Numbered from the stretch's first letter, positions 33,699 to 41,591 are shown. The stretch is 64,000 nt of DNA from Niallia sp052318935 (GCA_052318935.1 JBQRKO010000001.1); one strand, 5' to 3'. Numbers and translations: made by a program. Notes: generated by a model from the letters alone, not told the origin.

Positions 33699-34445
33699 AT
33701 GGCAGTAATTACAGATGTTTTTGAAATGATTTTAATTGATGATGATGGAGACGTAATTGGTAAAACAACTTTACAAGATTCAAGCATCGAGGTACAGGTA
33801 CAAGCAAATGACGTTGTTGGTGGCAGAGGTGGAGAGGTTATTGGCGTATTACATTCAAATCGTACTACTACAATAAATTATAATGATATCTCGTTTGATT
33901 TTGAATGGGTAGCCAAGCAATTTGGACAAGATGTTGTCACACATGCCGGAATTGCCTATCACATGCCTAAATGGTACTTAGCACAAGATATTGGTGGTGC
34001 AACAAAAATTACAGTTGAGAAAACTCCAGCAACAAACCATGAGATGAAAATTTATAAAGAAGATGGACAACGTGTGACTGGTTTTTCTGTATCAGGAAAT
34101 GAAGTAGACTTTACTTCTGCAACACCGGCTGTTGCAATTGGAGAATCACTGGAAGTAAAAACCTATATCTATAACACTCCTGCACAAACACAAGAATTCT
34201 TCATTGATAACAAAGTATTTGCTAAAGGAGTGAAAGCTGTACTTGAAACCTTAGAAGTAGATGAATCTACTGAAACTGCTACACATAAAATTCAGTATGA
34301 ATTCTACAAAGCTATTCCAGATGGTAACTTTACAATTAACACTGCTTCAGAAAGAACAGCACAAGCGATGGGTTCAAGTTTACGAGTGATTAAACCTCGT
34401 ACTTCAACTGTTGTAGGTATCGTTAAACGTATTCCAATTGCTTAA
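33699..34445 (+). CDS. major tail (tube) protein
   Basis: The 248-residue, beta-rich protein (pattern ITDVFEMILIDDDGDVIGKT, later YEFYKAIPDGNFTINTASER) lies after connector genes. Size and composition fit a tail tube subunit. It has AAGGATAAGGTG upstream and ACTATAAAAA at 33666-33675. A terminator follows. In canonical siphoviruses tail chaperones and tape measure come next; here they are on the other side of the packaging genes. Confidence 0.65.
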   Translation: MAVITDVFEMILIDDDGDVIGKTTLQDSSIEVQVQANDVVGGRGGEVIGVLHSNRTTTINYNDISFDFEWVAKQFGQDVVTHAGIAYHMPKWYLAQDIGGATKITVEKTPATNHEMKIYKEDGQRVTGFSVSGNEVDFTSATPAVAIGESLEVKTYIYNTPAQTQEFFIDNKVFAKGVKAVLETLEVDESTETATHKIQYEFYKAIPDGNFTINTASERTAQAMGSSLRVIKPRTSTVVGIVKRIPIA

Positions 34446-34455
34446 TTAATACATA

Positions 34456-34490
34456 GGGGACTCTCATTTAAAAAAGGGAGTCCTTATTCT
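34456..34490 (+). terminator. terminator after tail tube gene
   Basis: GGACTC (34458-34463) and GAGTCC (34478-34483) form a stem followed by TTATTCTTTT. Confidence 0.6.
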
Positions 34491-34510
34491 TTTATAAAGA
34501 AGGTGAAAAA

Positions 34511-34852
34511 ATGAAATTAAAAACAGGGTATTTCTTCGGTGCAAAAGGTGCATTTCTCGGCTACGATTCTGACGGCAGACCGATATACGGCAGTCCTAAA
34601 CCAGAAATCCCATTTAAATTTACATGGGAACCATTTTCCCCATTACTGGCAACTAATACATATGGTTTATCTACTATTGAAGTTAGATATCGGTTATTTG
34701 TCAGAAAAAGAAATGTAATTCCTAGTACATATGATAAATTTAAAACAAACACTGAATTCGTTTACAATGGATATAAATATAAGATTACTTATACTTTGAA
34801 ATATGATAATCATTTGGAAGTGTTGATAACTGAAGTAGGAGCATACACATAA
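34511..34852 (+). CDS. putative head-closure/tail adaptor protein (113 aa)
   Basis: The 113-residue, beta-rich protein (EVRYRLFVRKRNVIPSTYDK in the middle) has an AGAAGGTG site. Small beta-barrel proteins at the end of the connector/tail tube cluster are often head-closure or tail-terminator proteins. The family match is not certain. It is the last structural gene before the cargo region. Confidence 0.5.
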   Translation: MKLKTGYFFGAKGAFLGYDSDGRPIYGSPKPEIPFKFTWEPFSPLLATNTYGLSTIEVRYRLFVRKRNVIPSTYDKFKTNTEFVYNGYKYKITYTLKYDNHLEVLITEVGAYT

Positions 34853-34856
34853 AAAA

Positions 34857-34882
34857 AGAATAGTGTAAATTTACACTATTCT
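34857..34882 (-). terminator. 26-bp perfect palindrome, terminator for the leftward membrane gene
   Basis: The palindrome is centred on GTGTAAATTTACAC. On the minus strand it is followed by TTTTTTT (plus-strand A-run 34851-34857), which fits termination of the gene at 34908-35417. The same 14-bp core occurs at 25149-25162. Confidence 0.6.
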
Positions 34883-34907
34883 AAATGTTGTTATCATGTA
34901 CTTTGAT

Positions 34908-35417
34908 TTAAATAAAAAGCCTAATAAAATTCACAATATTTACAACTAATCCTAAAATTTGCCCTGCAATTATTATATATTTAATTTTGTTTAGCAGTGG
35001 TGTATTCTCATTTTGAATATTATTTGGTTTGTTAATCTTTTTTAAAGGAAATAAACGAGCAATAGAAACCCCTATAAATAATAGACCAAATAAAATAAAT
35101 CCAAGTACTACTAAATTAGGTGTTCCAGGTACTGCAGCTTTAAACATTAGAATAAAAAATGTAAAAGATAATCCAATTCCAGCTTCTAAAGCACCATCAT
35201 CTTTTGTATAATTTGTTATTTCTGCACCAAAACCACACAAACCAATAACCAAGCACCCACTTGCCACGATTTGTAAAACCATTTCATTACCAAAAATTTC
35301 CCAACCGAAAAATAAAACAAAAGAGGCTATTAAAGAAACTATAGCTATAACAAATCCTATATGTGGATTTTCTTTTGGATTACTAGATTCATTAGTTTTA
35401 ACTTGAACTTTAGCCAC
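34908..35417 (-). CDS. multi-pass membrane protein (169 aa), cargo
   Basis: The protein has 169 residues with about five hydrophobic segments (around 21-38, 45-63, 78-92, 100-118, 145-168) and a charged N-terminus. There is no recognised family. It is the downstream gene of a leftward pair with the HEPN-type protein at 35573-36394 (155 bp apart). It is opposite in direction to the late operon and so could be expressed in the lysogen. A soluble nuclease-like protein paired with a membrane protein is a common layout in phage-exclusion systems. This role is inferred. Confidence 0.7.
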   Translation of the reverse strand: MAKVQVKTNESSNPKENPHIGFVIAIVSLIASFVLFFGWEIFGNEMVLQIVASGCLVIGLCGFGAEITNYTKDDGALEAGIGLSFTFFILMFKAAVPGTPNLVVLGFILFGLLFIGVSIARLFPLKKINKPNNIQNENTPLLNKIKYIIIAGQILGLVVNIVNFIRLFI

Positions 35418-35572
35418 TAAATTCTCTCTCCACTCTTAATATAATAAAAAATAAAAATTTTTTGTTACCTATTAATAGTTACCTATTTCAAGTTTACACT
35501 TTCCCTCAAATAATTCAACAACTTCATCTGCTTCTGTATATTCACCATCTCTCCTCCTAAATCATTTTCTCC

Positions 35573-36394
35573 TTAAAAAGCCTCATCATTTAATATGTCT
35601 TTTACAAATTGTAAAGCACTTAGCGTATTTATTAATCGAAAATAATCCTCAACCTTCCACAGAGAAGGATCATCCCGTCCGTGAAGAATCCAATTCCTAT
35701 TAATAACCTCTGGTCTTTCTTCATCAAAATTTCTTGATAAAAATAGTGATTCTTGAAAAAAGTGGAACACAGAGTACATAGCAATTGCACTAAATTTATT
35801 ACTTTCAATATCAACATCTTTCTTCCATGAGTTTAATAGTCTTGCACCAATTAAATTATTATTAGCAATAAGACTAATTTCACCTTCTATAATAGCTATC
35901 AAGTTTGGAATAGCCACTTTAAATATCCCTAGTTCATAACATTTAAAACATTCTTCAACCAACGAAGTCCATCGAGAATCTATAGTATCAATTATAGTTT
36001 TTTGTGCATCTTTGTAGTTAGGTAGATTTCCATTTTCATCTTCATAACTGTAATATGAATAAAAGTATGCATCTGTTTCTTCTGCTGACATATCTATTAA
36101 TTCTCTGTTCAAATAATCTCTTGGTAACATTTCTCCTGTTAATGTCCACCCATATTTTGAATTATTTGCAGTTATTTTTCTAACTTCTTCAAAATCAATT
36201 TTTGGAAAGCTTATTCGTGGTAATTCAATTTTCGGTATCTTAATTTTAGGGAATTCATAAACGAATTTTGGTATATCAAAGGCTTTTTTATTATAAGTAC
36301 TCGAAATTATTGTATATATTTCAGGAAGTTTTGTTAAGTATTTAGTAGATTCAGCTATTCTATTTGCTAAATTAGTATATTCATCAAATTTCAT
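35573..36394 (-). CDS. HEPN-type putative RNase, cargo (possible exclusion gene)
   Basis: The protein has 273 residues. The C-terminal helical region contains NRNWILHGRDD (R233-x4-H238), the R-x4-6-H catalytic motif of HEPN RNases, followed by a long helix (YFRLINTLSALQFVKDIL). An upstream helical segment (about 155-215) with Glu170 would complete the bundle. The N-terminal part has a Pro/Lys repeat (PKIKIPKIELPRISFPKI, about 49-66). HEPN proteins often act in abortive infection by cutting tRNA or mRNA. With the membrane gene downstream it forms a candidate two-gene immunity unit. No cognate antitoxin is recognised. Confidence 0.65.
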   Translation of the reverse strand: MKFDEYTNLANRIAESTKYLTKLPEIYTIISSTYNKKAFDIPKFVYEFPKIKIPKIELPRISFPKIDFEEVRKITANNSKYGWTLTGEMLPRDYLNRELIDMSAEETDAYFYSYYSYEDENGNLPNYKDAQKTIIDTIDSRWTSLVEECFKCYELGIFKVAIPNLIAIIEGEISLIANNNLIGARLLNSWKKDVDIESNKFSAIAMYSVFHFFQESLFLSRNFDEERPEVINRNWILHGRDDPSLWKVEDYFRLINTLSALQFVKDILNDEAF

Positions 36395-36579
36395 CTGTCA
36401 ATCCCCATTCTAAAATATAGATAAATCTATTTTATGTACATATATTATAAATGATTTAGCTTCCTTTTTCTCCTATTTAATACTTTAGAACTGAAAAAAA
36501 TTGTATTATTTGTGAACTTACAGGGATAATTAACTACTAAAGAGAATAATCTAAGTAGTCAGAAAGGAGGGAAGATAGC

Positions 36580-36729
36580 ATGAAAGATAATGAATATGAC
36601 CAGTTAACTCAATTTAAAAATGAATATGAAAATGTACAAACTCCCGCAGATTTAAAAAGTCTTATAGACTCCTTCTTAGAAGCGTTTCCATTAGAACCTC
36701 ACCAAGTAAAAACTTCACGCATTTCTTAA
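36580..36729 (+). CDS. small cargo protein (49 aa)
   Basis: This frame of 49 codons has a strong AGAAAGGAGG site (MKDNEYDQLTQFKNEYENVQ). It is soluble and acidic. It is divergent from the HEPN gene, so it could be an antitoxin or regulator for it, but nothing more than position supports this. Confidence 0.5.
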   Translation: MKDNEYDQLTQFKNEYENVQTPADLKSLIDSFLEAFPLEPHQVKTSRIS

Positions 36730-36842
36730 ATTAACATTCGAATAAATAATTTTACGCATCCAAAAAATATAAAATATTTTTACTATTTCCTTACAATAAC
36801 ATGGTAAAATGTTACTAAACATTGTTATAGGGGGGAGTTGCT

Positions 36843-37586
36843 TTGAGATTAATAATCACATTGATTTTATTGTTGCCGTTGATTGCTGGATGTAGTTCGG
36901 TAAATAAAGAACCAAAGAAAACAGAGACGGCAGCAAGTGAGACAGAAGAAACAAAGGAAGACTTATACACTAGAAAAATAACAGAGGAAGAACAGAAGTA
37001 TATACAACTAGTACTGGATAAAAAGTATGAACAATTATTAGAATTAACAAAAAATAGTGCTGATGAAGTAAAAGTTGATTATAATAAAATTTCTTTTGCA
37101 TTTAGGAAATATCAAGAAGGGCAAGAATTAGAGAAAAATGGAGTAGACGAATCTAATATTCCACAGATTAAAGAACTTGAAGTTAAGTATTATTATGCTT
37201 TAACAAAATTAGAAGAAGTCAAATTTATTCCAGATAAGATCAAAAAACAGGTTAAAGATTTAGAAAAAAGATTACAGGAAAAAGAAAATCGTTATAGACC
37301 AATAGTTGATAAATATGACGAGCAACAAGAAAAAGAAAGAGAACAGCAACGAATCGAAGATGAAAAAAGAGAGCTAGCTGAACAGGCAAAATTGAGAGCA
37401 GAAAGTCCTAAAACCGTATCAATTGGTATGACAAAAGAAGAGGTATTAGCAGATGGTTGGGGAATGCCTGATCATGTTAATCGAACTACAACTGCTAATG
37501 GGACTGATGAACAATGGGTTTATGGTGAATATAGTAGTAAATATTTGTATTTTGAAGATGGAGTTTTGACAACGATACAAGATTGA
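36843..37586 (+). CDS. prophage lipoprotein with BamE/SmpA-like C-terminal domain
   Basis: The gene starts at TTG 36843 behind GGGGGGA. A signal peptide ends in a lipobox (LPLIAGC; Cys near residue 17). Then come a Glu/Lys-rich coiled-coil spacer (about 85-195) and a C-terminal domain with IGMTKEEVLADGWGMPDHVN, EQWVY and YLYFEDGVL, the SmpA/OmlA/BamE-like pattern also present in many Gram-positive surface lipoproteins. Prophage lipoproteins often block superinfection at the cell surface. That role is inferred. Confidence 0.72.
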   Translation: MRLIITLILLLPLIAGCSSVNKEPKKTETAASETEETKEDLYTRKITEEEQKYIQLVLDKKYEQLLELTKNSADEVKVDYNKISFAFRKYQEGQELEKNGVDESNIPQIKELEVKYYYALTKLEEVKFIPDKIKKQVKDLEKRLQEKENRYRPIVDKYDEQQEKEREQQRIEDEKRELAEQAKLRAESPKTVSIGMTKEEVLADGWGMPDHVNRTTTANGTDEQWVYGEYSSKYLYFEDGVLTTIQD

Positions 37587-37642
37587 AAAAGGATACAATT
37601 TGACTAATCTAACATTAATAATGAAAAGGAAAATTAATTATC

Positions 37643-38479
37643 ATGATAAATACAACTGATCTAAATAGCGTGTATTCTTCTTTAGCTAATGTCTTTGGTG
37701 TAAAGTCAGCCGATATAAGATACTATATTATGAAAAACAAATTCAATATTTTAAAAGGTTACCCTGAAGATGTTAATATTGAAGAATTTTTAATGTTTAT
37801 TAAGAAATTAAATGGTAAAGCAACGATAAATTTTGAAAAAATAACTATATCTCAACTTACTTCAAGAATATATAAAAAAGATATCTCAAAAGAGCCAATC
37901 TTTAACTTGTTTGATGCCCTAACTAAAGAAACTGATATGAGTGTTTATTTAAATGAAAAAGGTATTGAATTTAAGGAGATTGAAGGAATATTAGAGGTAT
38001 ATTACAAAAATCAAAGAGTTGATTGGTCAAAGTATTTTAATGGATATGAATCCGCAGCAGCGAGAATGGTTTCTAATCGTCTTGAAGGTAATAGTTTTGG
38101 GTCAATAGATAAATGTGTAAATGGTTTTTTATTTAATGGTAAACTTCACGAGAATAGTGACGTTTACCATATATATAAGTTTCCAGAAATATTAGAAAAT
38201 ATGTTAAGGTTATTAAATTTAAGTAATGTTTCGATGAATTGGGCTAAAATATCAAAATCTTATACTATTACTTTTATGGCAGATATTGAAAATGTGGTAT
38301 TCGATTTTAGTGCCAGTTTAAATAATAAACAAAAGCAGTTTAAGATAATTAGATATTGTTTATATTATTTAAGTAAAAAATTTTTTAATGACTGGGATGA
38401 GAATTGTAATCCAAAAATGCGATTAAAAGATGATTTAAATGTTAATGCAGAACAAATTATTAATGTTATGGAAATTTAA
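37643..38479 (+). CDS. hypothetical cargo protein (278 aa)
   Basis: This soluble protein of 278 residues (pattern GVKSADIRYYIMKNKFNILK) shows no recognisable domain. It follows the lipoprotein with a 56-bp gap and a GAAAAGGAAAA site, so the two may be co-transcribed. AT-rich composition and its place in the cargo region suggest a moron gene, perhaps immunity-related. Confidence 0.55.
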   Translation: MINTTDLNSVYSSLANVFGVKSADIRYYIMKNKFNILKGYPEDVNIEEFLMFIKKLNGKATINFEKITISQLTSRIYKKDISKEPIFNLFDALTKETDMSVYLNEKGIEFKEIEGILEVYYKNQRVDWSKYFNGYESAAARMVSNRLEGNSFGSIDKCVNGFLFNGKLHENSDVYHIYKFPEILENMLRLLNLSNVSMNWAKISKSYTITFMADIENVVFDFSASLNNKQKQFKIIRYCLYYLSKKFFNDWDENCNPKMRLKDDLNVNAEQIINVMEI

Positions 38480-38570
38480 TAAAACAGTTGATGCCTTAAG
38501 ATGAATCCTATTGTTTTATTAAATTACATTATGATATAATCTGTATGCGTTGAATAAAATGCGGTGATTA

Positions 38571-38607
38571 CACAGTTAAAGGACTCTACTTGAGTCCTTT
38601 AACTGTG
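38571..38607. repeat. 16-bp perfect inverted repeat overlapping the Xis-like gene end
   Basis: The arms 38571-38586 and 38592-38607 (CACAGTTAAAGGACTC and its complement) are separated by TACTT. There is no U-tract on either side, so a simple terminator is doubtful. It may act as an mRNA 3' stabiliser or a protein site. Confidence 0.6.
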
Positions 38608-38804
38608 AGTATGTAACTGTTTTTCTTACGTTTATCGTTGTATAACCAATCATAAAAATCTTTTTCAAGTGCCATAAATTTTGCACCAAATCTGTAAACT
38701 GTAAATTCCCCACTGTGCAATAATTCATAAACTTTATTTTTCCCTAGTCCAGTAATATCCATAATTTCTTTAACTGAAAGCAATTCCTTTTTTCTTGTTG
38801 TCAT
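38586..38804 (-). CDS. xis: excisionase-like HTH protein (72 aa)
   Basis: The protein has 72 residues with a MerR/Xis-type winged helix: LLSVKEIMDITGLGKNKVYE, then FTVYRFGAKFMALEKDFYDW. Excisionases of this type bend DNA at the att site and direct the integrase to excision. It lies near the right end of the prophage, far from the integrase, unlike the lambda-type arrangement. It could also be an operator-binding regulator. Confidence 0.75.
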   Translation of the reverse strand: MTTRKKELLSVKEIMDITGLGKNKVYELLHSGEFTVYRFGAKFMALEKDFYDWLYNDKRKKNSYILTVKGLK

Positions 38805-38874
38805 TTCTAGTAGCTCCTATTACTCTATATTATACAAATTAAAATATACCACAACGAAATAATAGAAATCAAAA

Positions 38875-38903
38875 GTGTAAAATCATAACTTACCATTTTA
38901 CAC
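38875..38903. promoter_or_regulatory. inverted repeat related to GTGTAAATTTACAC
   Basis: GTGTAAAAT (38875-38883) and ATTTTACAC (38895-38903) are separated by 11 bp, between the divergent Xis-like gene and the gene at 38996. The half-sites resemble the palindromes at 25149 and 34857. Confidence 0.4.
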
Positions 38904-38995
38904 ACCCCCCCAAAAAAATCTACAAATATTTACAAGTTTTTAAAGGGAATATCTCTATTTATGCCGAAAGTAGTAGGTAGATGGGAGGTGTTTAT

Positions 38996-39193
38996 ATGTC
39001 TAAAAGAACAATTATTATTAATCAAAATCATAAATTTTTAAAAAAATTACAAGTAGATGAAGAAACTGTTTTAACAATAGGTAATTTTAAAATGAAAGTA
39101 TCCGAATTTACTGAAATACATTCTCATGAAAAAGAACCTGACGATATTATGAGTATTCCAGCACAGGTTTCAACACTTGATATTAAATTATAA
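38996..39193 (+). CDS. hypothetical small protein (65 aa)
   Basis: The ATG at 38996 has TGGGAGGTG upstream (an earlier ATG lies on that site). The 65 residues begin SKRTIIINQNHKFLKKLQVD. No domain is recognised. It is followed 11 bp later by the next gene's ribosome-binding site. Confidence 0.55.
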   Translation: MSKRTIIINQNHKFLKKLQVDEETVLTIGNFKMKVSEFTEIHSHEKEPDDIMSIPAQVSTLDIKL

Positions 39194-39210
39194 AATCTAG
39201 GAGAGTGTTA

Positions 39211-39549
39211 ATGGTCTTTACTAAAGAGTATAAATGTAGATATTGTAATAATGTTACAGGAGTATCTAAGGGTGAAAAAAATTATAGTTTAGTTATTCCA
39301 GAAGATATAGTTCCTCGAGATGCGTTTGAACAAGTATATGCAAATAGTTATAAATATGAACATCATCATTTCTGTAACTGGAAATGTTATAATCTGAAAG
39401 TTTTAGATAATGCGATTAATGCTTTATCTAAAACTTTGGTATTTCCTGAAGAAAATTTCTTACCTTTACATATGGAAAGGGATATAGATAAAGCAAAATG
39501 TACATTAAATAAACTAGTTGCTTTTAAAGAAACATTAATTGAAAAATAA
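39211..39549 (+). CDS. hypothetical zinc-finger-like protein (112 aa)
   Basis: The ATG at 39211 follows TAGGAGAG (an in-frame GTG 6 bp earlier is also possible). Two metal-binding pairs are visible: YKCRYCNN near the N-terminus and HHHFCNWKCYN near residue 55, together a CxxC...H..CxxxC site. The C-terminus is helical. Zn-binding proteins of this type are common in mobile elements. The target is unknown. Confidence 0.6.
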   Translation: MVFTKEYKCRYCNNVTGVSKGEKNYSLVIPEDIVPRDAFEQVYANSYKYEHHHFCNWKCYNLKVLDNAINALSKTLVFPEENFLPLHMERDIDKAKCTLNKLVAFKETLIEK

Positions 39550-39580
39550 ACATACCCCCTCAAATTTGAAGGTTATATCT

Positions 39581-39611
39581 CACTCCACAACAATTGTGGG
39601 GTGTTTTTTTG
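39581..39611 (+). terminator. terminator
   Basis: CACTCCACAA/TTGTGGGGTG with a 3-nt loop is followed by eight T. Confidence 0.85.
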
Positions 39612-39739
39612 TGCTAATTTCAATATGATTTGGTAAATCCATCTAAATTATTCAAGTTAATTGAACTATTATAAGAAATTACCGAGGAAAGTGAACTATT
39701 AAAAATGGTACTATTACTCAATGAAAAGGAGATGATCAA

Positions 39740-39883
39740 ATGGAGAAATTAAATGAAGAAGGCTTAGAATTTTTTAAAGAAATTGAAACGGAATATGGGT
39801 TAATTCATATCTATATTAATCACAACTCTACGAAAGAAAAAGCAAAAGAAAAATTAAAGCGATACTTATTAACTGATGAGTAA
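39740..39883 (+). CDS. small protein (47 aa)
   Basis: The ATG at 39740 follows AAAAGGAGATGATC. The product is soluble and charged (LEFFKEIETEYGLIHIYINH). It is probably the first of two small co-transcribed genes. The function is unknown. Confidence 0.5.
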   Translation: MEKLNEEGLEFFKEIETEYGLIHIYINHNSTKEKAKEKLKRYLLTDE

Positions 39884-39924
39884 TTTTAGTGCAGTGAAAT
39901 AGTAATTAAATAGGAGATAACAGC

Positions 39925-40128
39925 ATGAGAGAGCAGCAAAAAGGAACTAATATTAAGTTAGATTTAAAAAATGACTTTACACATATTGAAACGGAAGAAT
40001 GCGATACATATGTCTCAAAAGAACGAATAGATGGATTTTTATATAAAATATCATTTACAAAAAATAAAGAGGAACATGAAGAATCGCTTAAGGCAATAAA
40101 AGAATTCTTTATTAGAGAATTCTATTAA
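39925..40128 (+). CDS. hypothetical small protein (67 aa)
   Basis: The ATG follows TAGGAGATAAC. The 67 residues (NIKLDLKNDFTHIETEECDT) show no known domain. It is the last gene before the right end of the prophage, followed by a terminator. Confidence 0.5.
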   Translation: MREQQKGTNIKLDLKNDFTHIETEECDTYVSKERIDGFLYKISFTKNKEEHEESLKAIKEFFIREFY

Positions 40129-40185
40129 CTTCTTTAAGTTAATGATTTCCAGAATTTTTTACTAAATAATCCGAATCAAAAAGAT

Positions 40186-40218
40186 AAACAGGTCTCTGAA
40201 ATAGAAACCTGTTTTTTT
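40186..40218 (+). terminator. terminator at the right end of the prophage
   Basis: AAACAGGT/ACCTGTTT (40186-40193 and 40207-40214) is followed by a T-run. It corresponds in position to the terminator at 1-30. Confidence 0.8.
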
Positions 40219-40275
40219 ATAGTGTAGGACATGCTATAAGAAATAATTTTTTGTTCCACATTAAGAGTTTTTCCG

Positions 40276-40328
40276 TGTGACTCCGGTCACATTTGAGGTC
40301 ACATTTCGATAAATTTTCCTGTGACTCC
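40276..40328. promoter_or_regulatory. GTCACA repeats, possible integrase/Xis arm sites
   Basis: TGTGACT (40276-40282), GGTCACATTT (40285-40294), GGTCACATTT (40297-40306) and TGTGACTCC (40320-40328) give four copies in alternating orientation within 53 bp, next to the right repeat. Related copies lie at 120-130 and 713-731. Confidence 0.45.
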
Positions 40329-40409
40329 TACAATCTTTCGCATATTTTTCTTCGAAATAATGTCTCTTCACTATTAAATCGCCTAAACTCAAAATCCATC
40401 CAATTTGCC

Positions 40410-41477
40410 TTAATACCCTTTACGCTTCACCTTTTCCAACACCACATCCAACTCATCAGGGCGCAATAGCTCGATCGGAGAATATCCTCCTTGCTCAAAC
40501 TGTATCGAATCTGCCTCAACGAGCAATACATATTTATTATTTACCTTAGCCAAATGAATACTATCACCATAATCACTCAGCAATCCTTTCACGGCAATAT
40601 GGTCAAGCTTCATCTTTAACTCCGCATCTGGTGAATGCTCAATAATTTGAGCGGTTGCTTCAACAACTTGTTCTGTGGTGAAACGTTCTTGCAATTCACG
40701 CTTTGGACTCGTAGCCCACACTTCCATCGCTGTTTCGAACTGCTCTTTTTCTTCACTTTCTGTATCATACGTTTCTTCAATATGGGTCTGTACCATTGTC
40801 ATTACTTGCGATTTGATGATTTCTGGCATCGATTCTCCATATTCTACAAATTTCAGGAAATCCTCGAAATAGCGTGCATGGGAAGATTGATGGATTTTCA
40901 GTTCATTTTCCTCTATCATGCCTTCTTCTGGCATGTAGGGGTATTGTATGCTTTTCATATTTTTGGTGGTGATGGCCATTTCTACTTGTTTAATCATTGT
41001 TTTTTCGTCGGTAATGCTGGCAACTTTTGGTTCGAAATCACATTTCAAAATAAACAGAAACGGTTCATCAAAATATTTGCGTAATTTAGCGGTAGCTACA
41101 AGAAAAACACCGCCTCTAATGGCACTCGTATCAATATAGGTAGAGACAATTTTTTCAGCATTTTCTTGAAATGTTTCTCGTGTACTTGCTGCTCTGACCG
41201 CCTGAAATAGATTGTAATTAGGATTTGATGTTGCATCATGGCCTGGTTCCACAATGAACCTGCCTATTTTTGTTGGAGCGTTTTCTGATTTTGGATGGCG
41301 GTCTACTTTCCGTTTTGCAATCTTTTCAAGCTCACCATCTAAAAATTCTTTTAATGTACTGTCTTCGTAATCAGCATCATTTAATGTTTGAAAATGTTTA
41401 TATTGTTTGATTGCTTTTTCATCTTTTCCTTCCACTGTCACTATATAAAAGGAAAGATGGATAATTTCAAAATCCAT
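40410..41477 (-). CDS. intact target gene, DUF3900-like protein (355 aa)
   Basis: The 355-residue soluble protein begins MDFEIIHLSFYIVTVEGKDE. The overall pattern resembles the Bacillus DUF3900 family of unknown function; NdpA-like nucleoid proteins are a more remote alternative. The last ~173 residues come from the phage-supplied 3' end and are identical to the left fragment except for the terminal KVKRKGY. The rebuilt reading frame is complete, so integration should not destroy the host function. It is preceded by a good ribosome-binding site on the minus strand (AAAGCAGGGTGAG). Confidence 0.8.
   Translation of the reverse strand: MDFEIIHLSFYIVTVEGKDEKAIKQYKHFQTLNDADYEDSTLKEFLDGELEKIAKRKVDRHPKSENAPTKIGRFIVEPGHDATSNPNYNLFQAVRAASTRETFQENAEKIVSTYIDTSAIRGGVFLVATAKLRKYFDEPFLFILKCDFEPKVASITDEKTMIKQVEMAITTKNMKSIQYPYMPEEGMIEENELKIHQSSHARYFEDFLKFVEYGESMPEIIKSQVMTMVQTHIEETYDTESEEKEQFETAMEVWATSPKRELQERFTTEQVVEATAQIIEHSPDAELKMKLDHIAVKGLLSDYGDSIHLAKVNNKYVLLVEADSIQFEQGGYSPIELLRPDELDVVLEKVKRKGY
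40432..40941. repeat. 510-bp direct repeat, right copy (attR side)
   Basis: This copy is identical to 169-678. It is the 3' half of the intact target gene and is joined at 40941/40942 to host 5' sequence. Confidence 0.9.
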
Positions 41478-41591
41478 AACTCACCCTGCTTTCTAACATC
41501 AGCTATTAAGTATAGAGAAGGTTCAAACATAGGTCAATCTCTAATGAAACAAAAATTGGTTATGATGCGCTGAGAAAATAAAGAATAGGAA

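Larger units (their letters stand above)
679..40941. mobile_element. integrated prophage of about 40 kb
   Basis: The element is bounded by the 510-bp repeats. It carries an integrase at the left end and an Xis-like protein near the right end, a CI-like repressor switch, early genes and a siphovirus-type structural set: small and large terminase, portal, minor head, scaffold, HK97-type capsid, connectors, tail tube, tail chaperone, tape measure and Dit. No lysis cassette, receptor-binding protein, DNA polymerase or primase was recognised. Base composition is more AT-rich than the host operons on the right. The late modules are split, with tail genes to the left of the packaging genes. In a circularised genome the tail tube and tape measure would be separated by the attachment site and the whole early region. 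Confidence 0.9.

Noticed and set aside
34857..34882. Integration core or att-like palindrome
   Set aside because: It is far from the repeat borders and is followed by a T-run on the minus strand, so terminator function is simpler.
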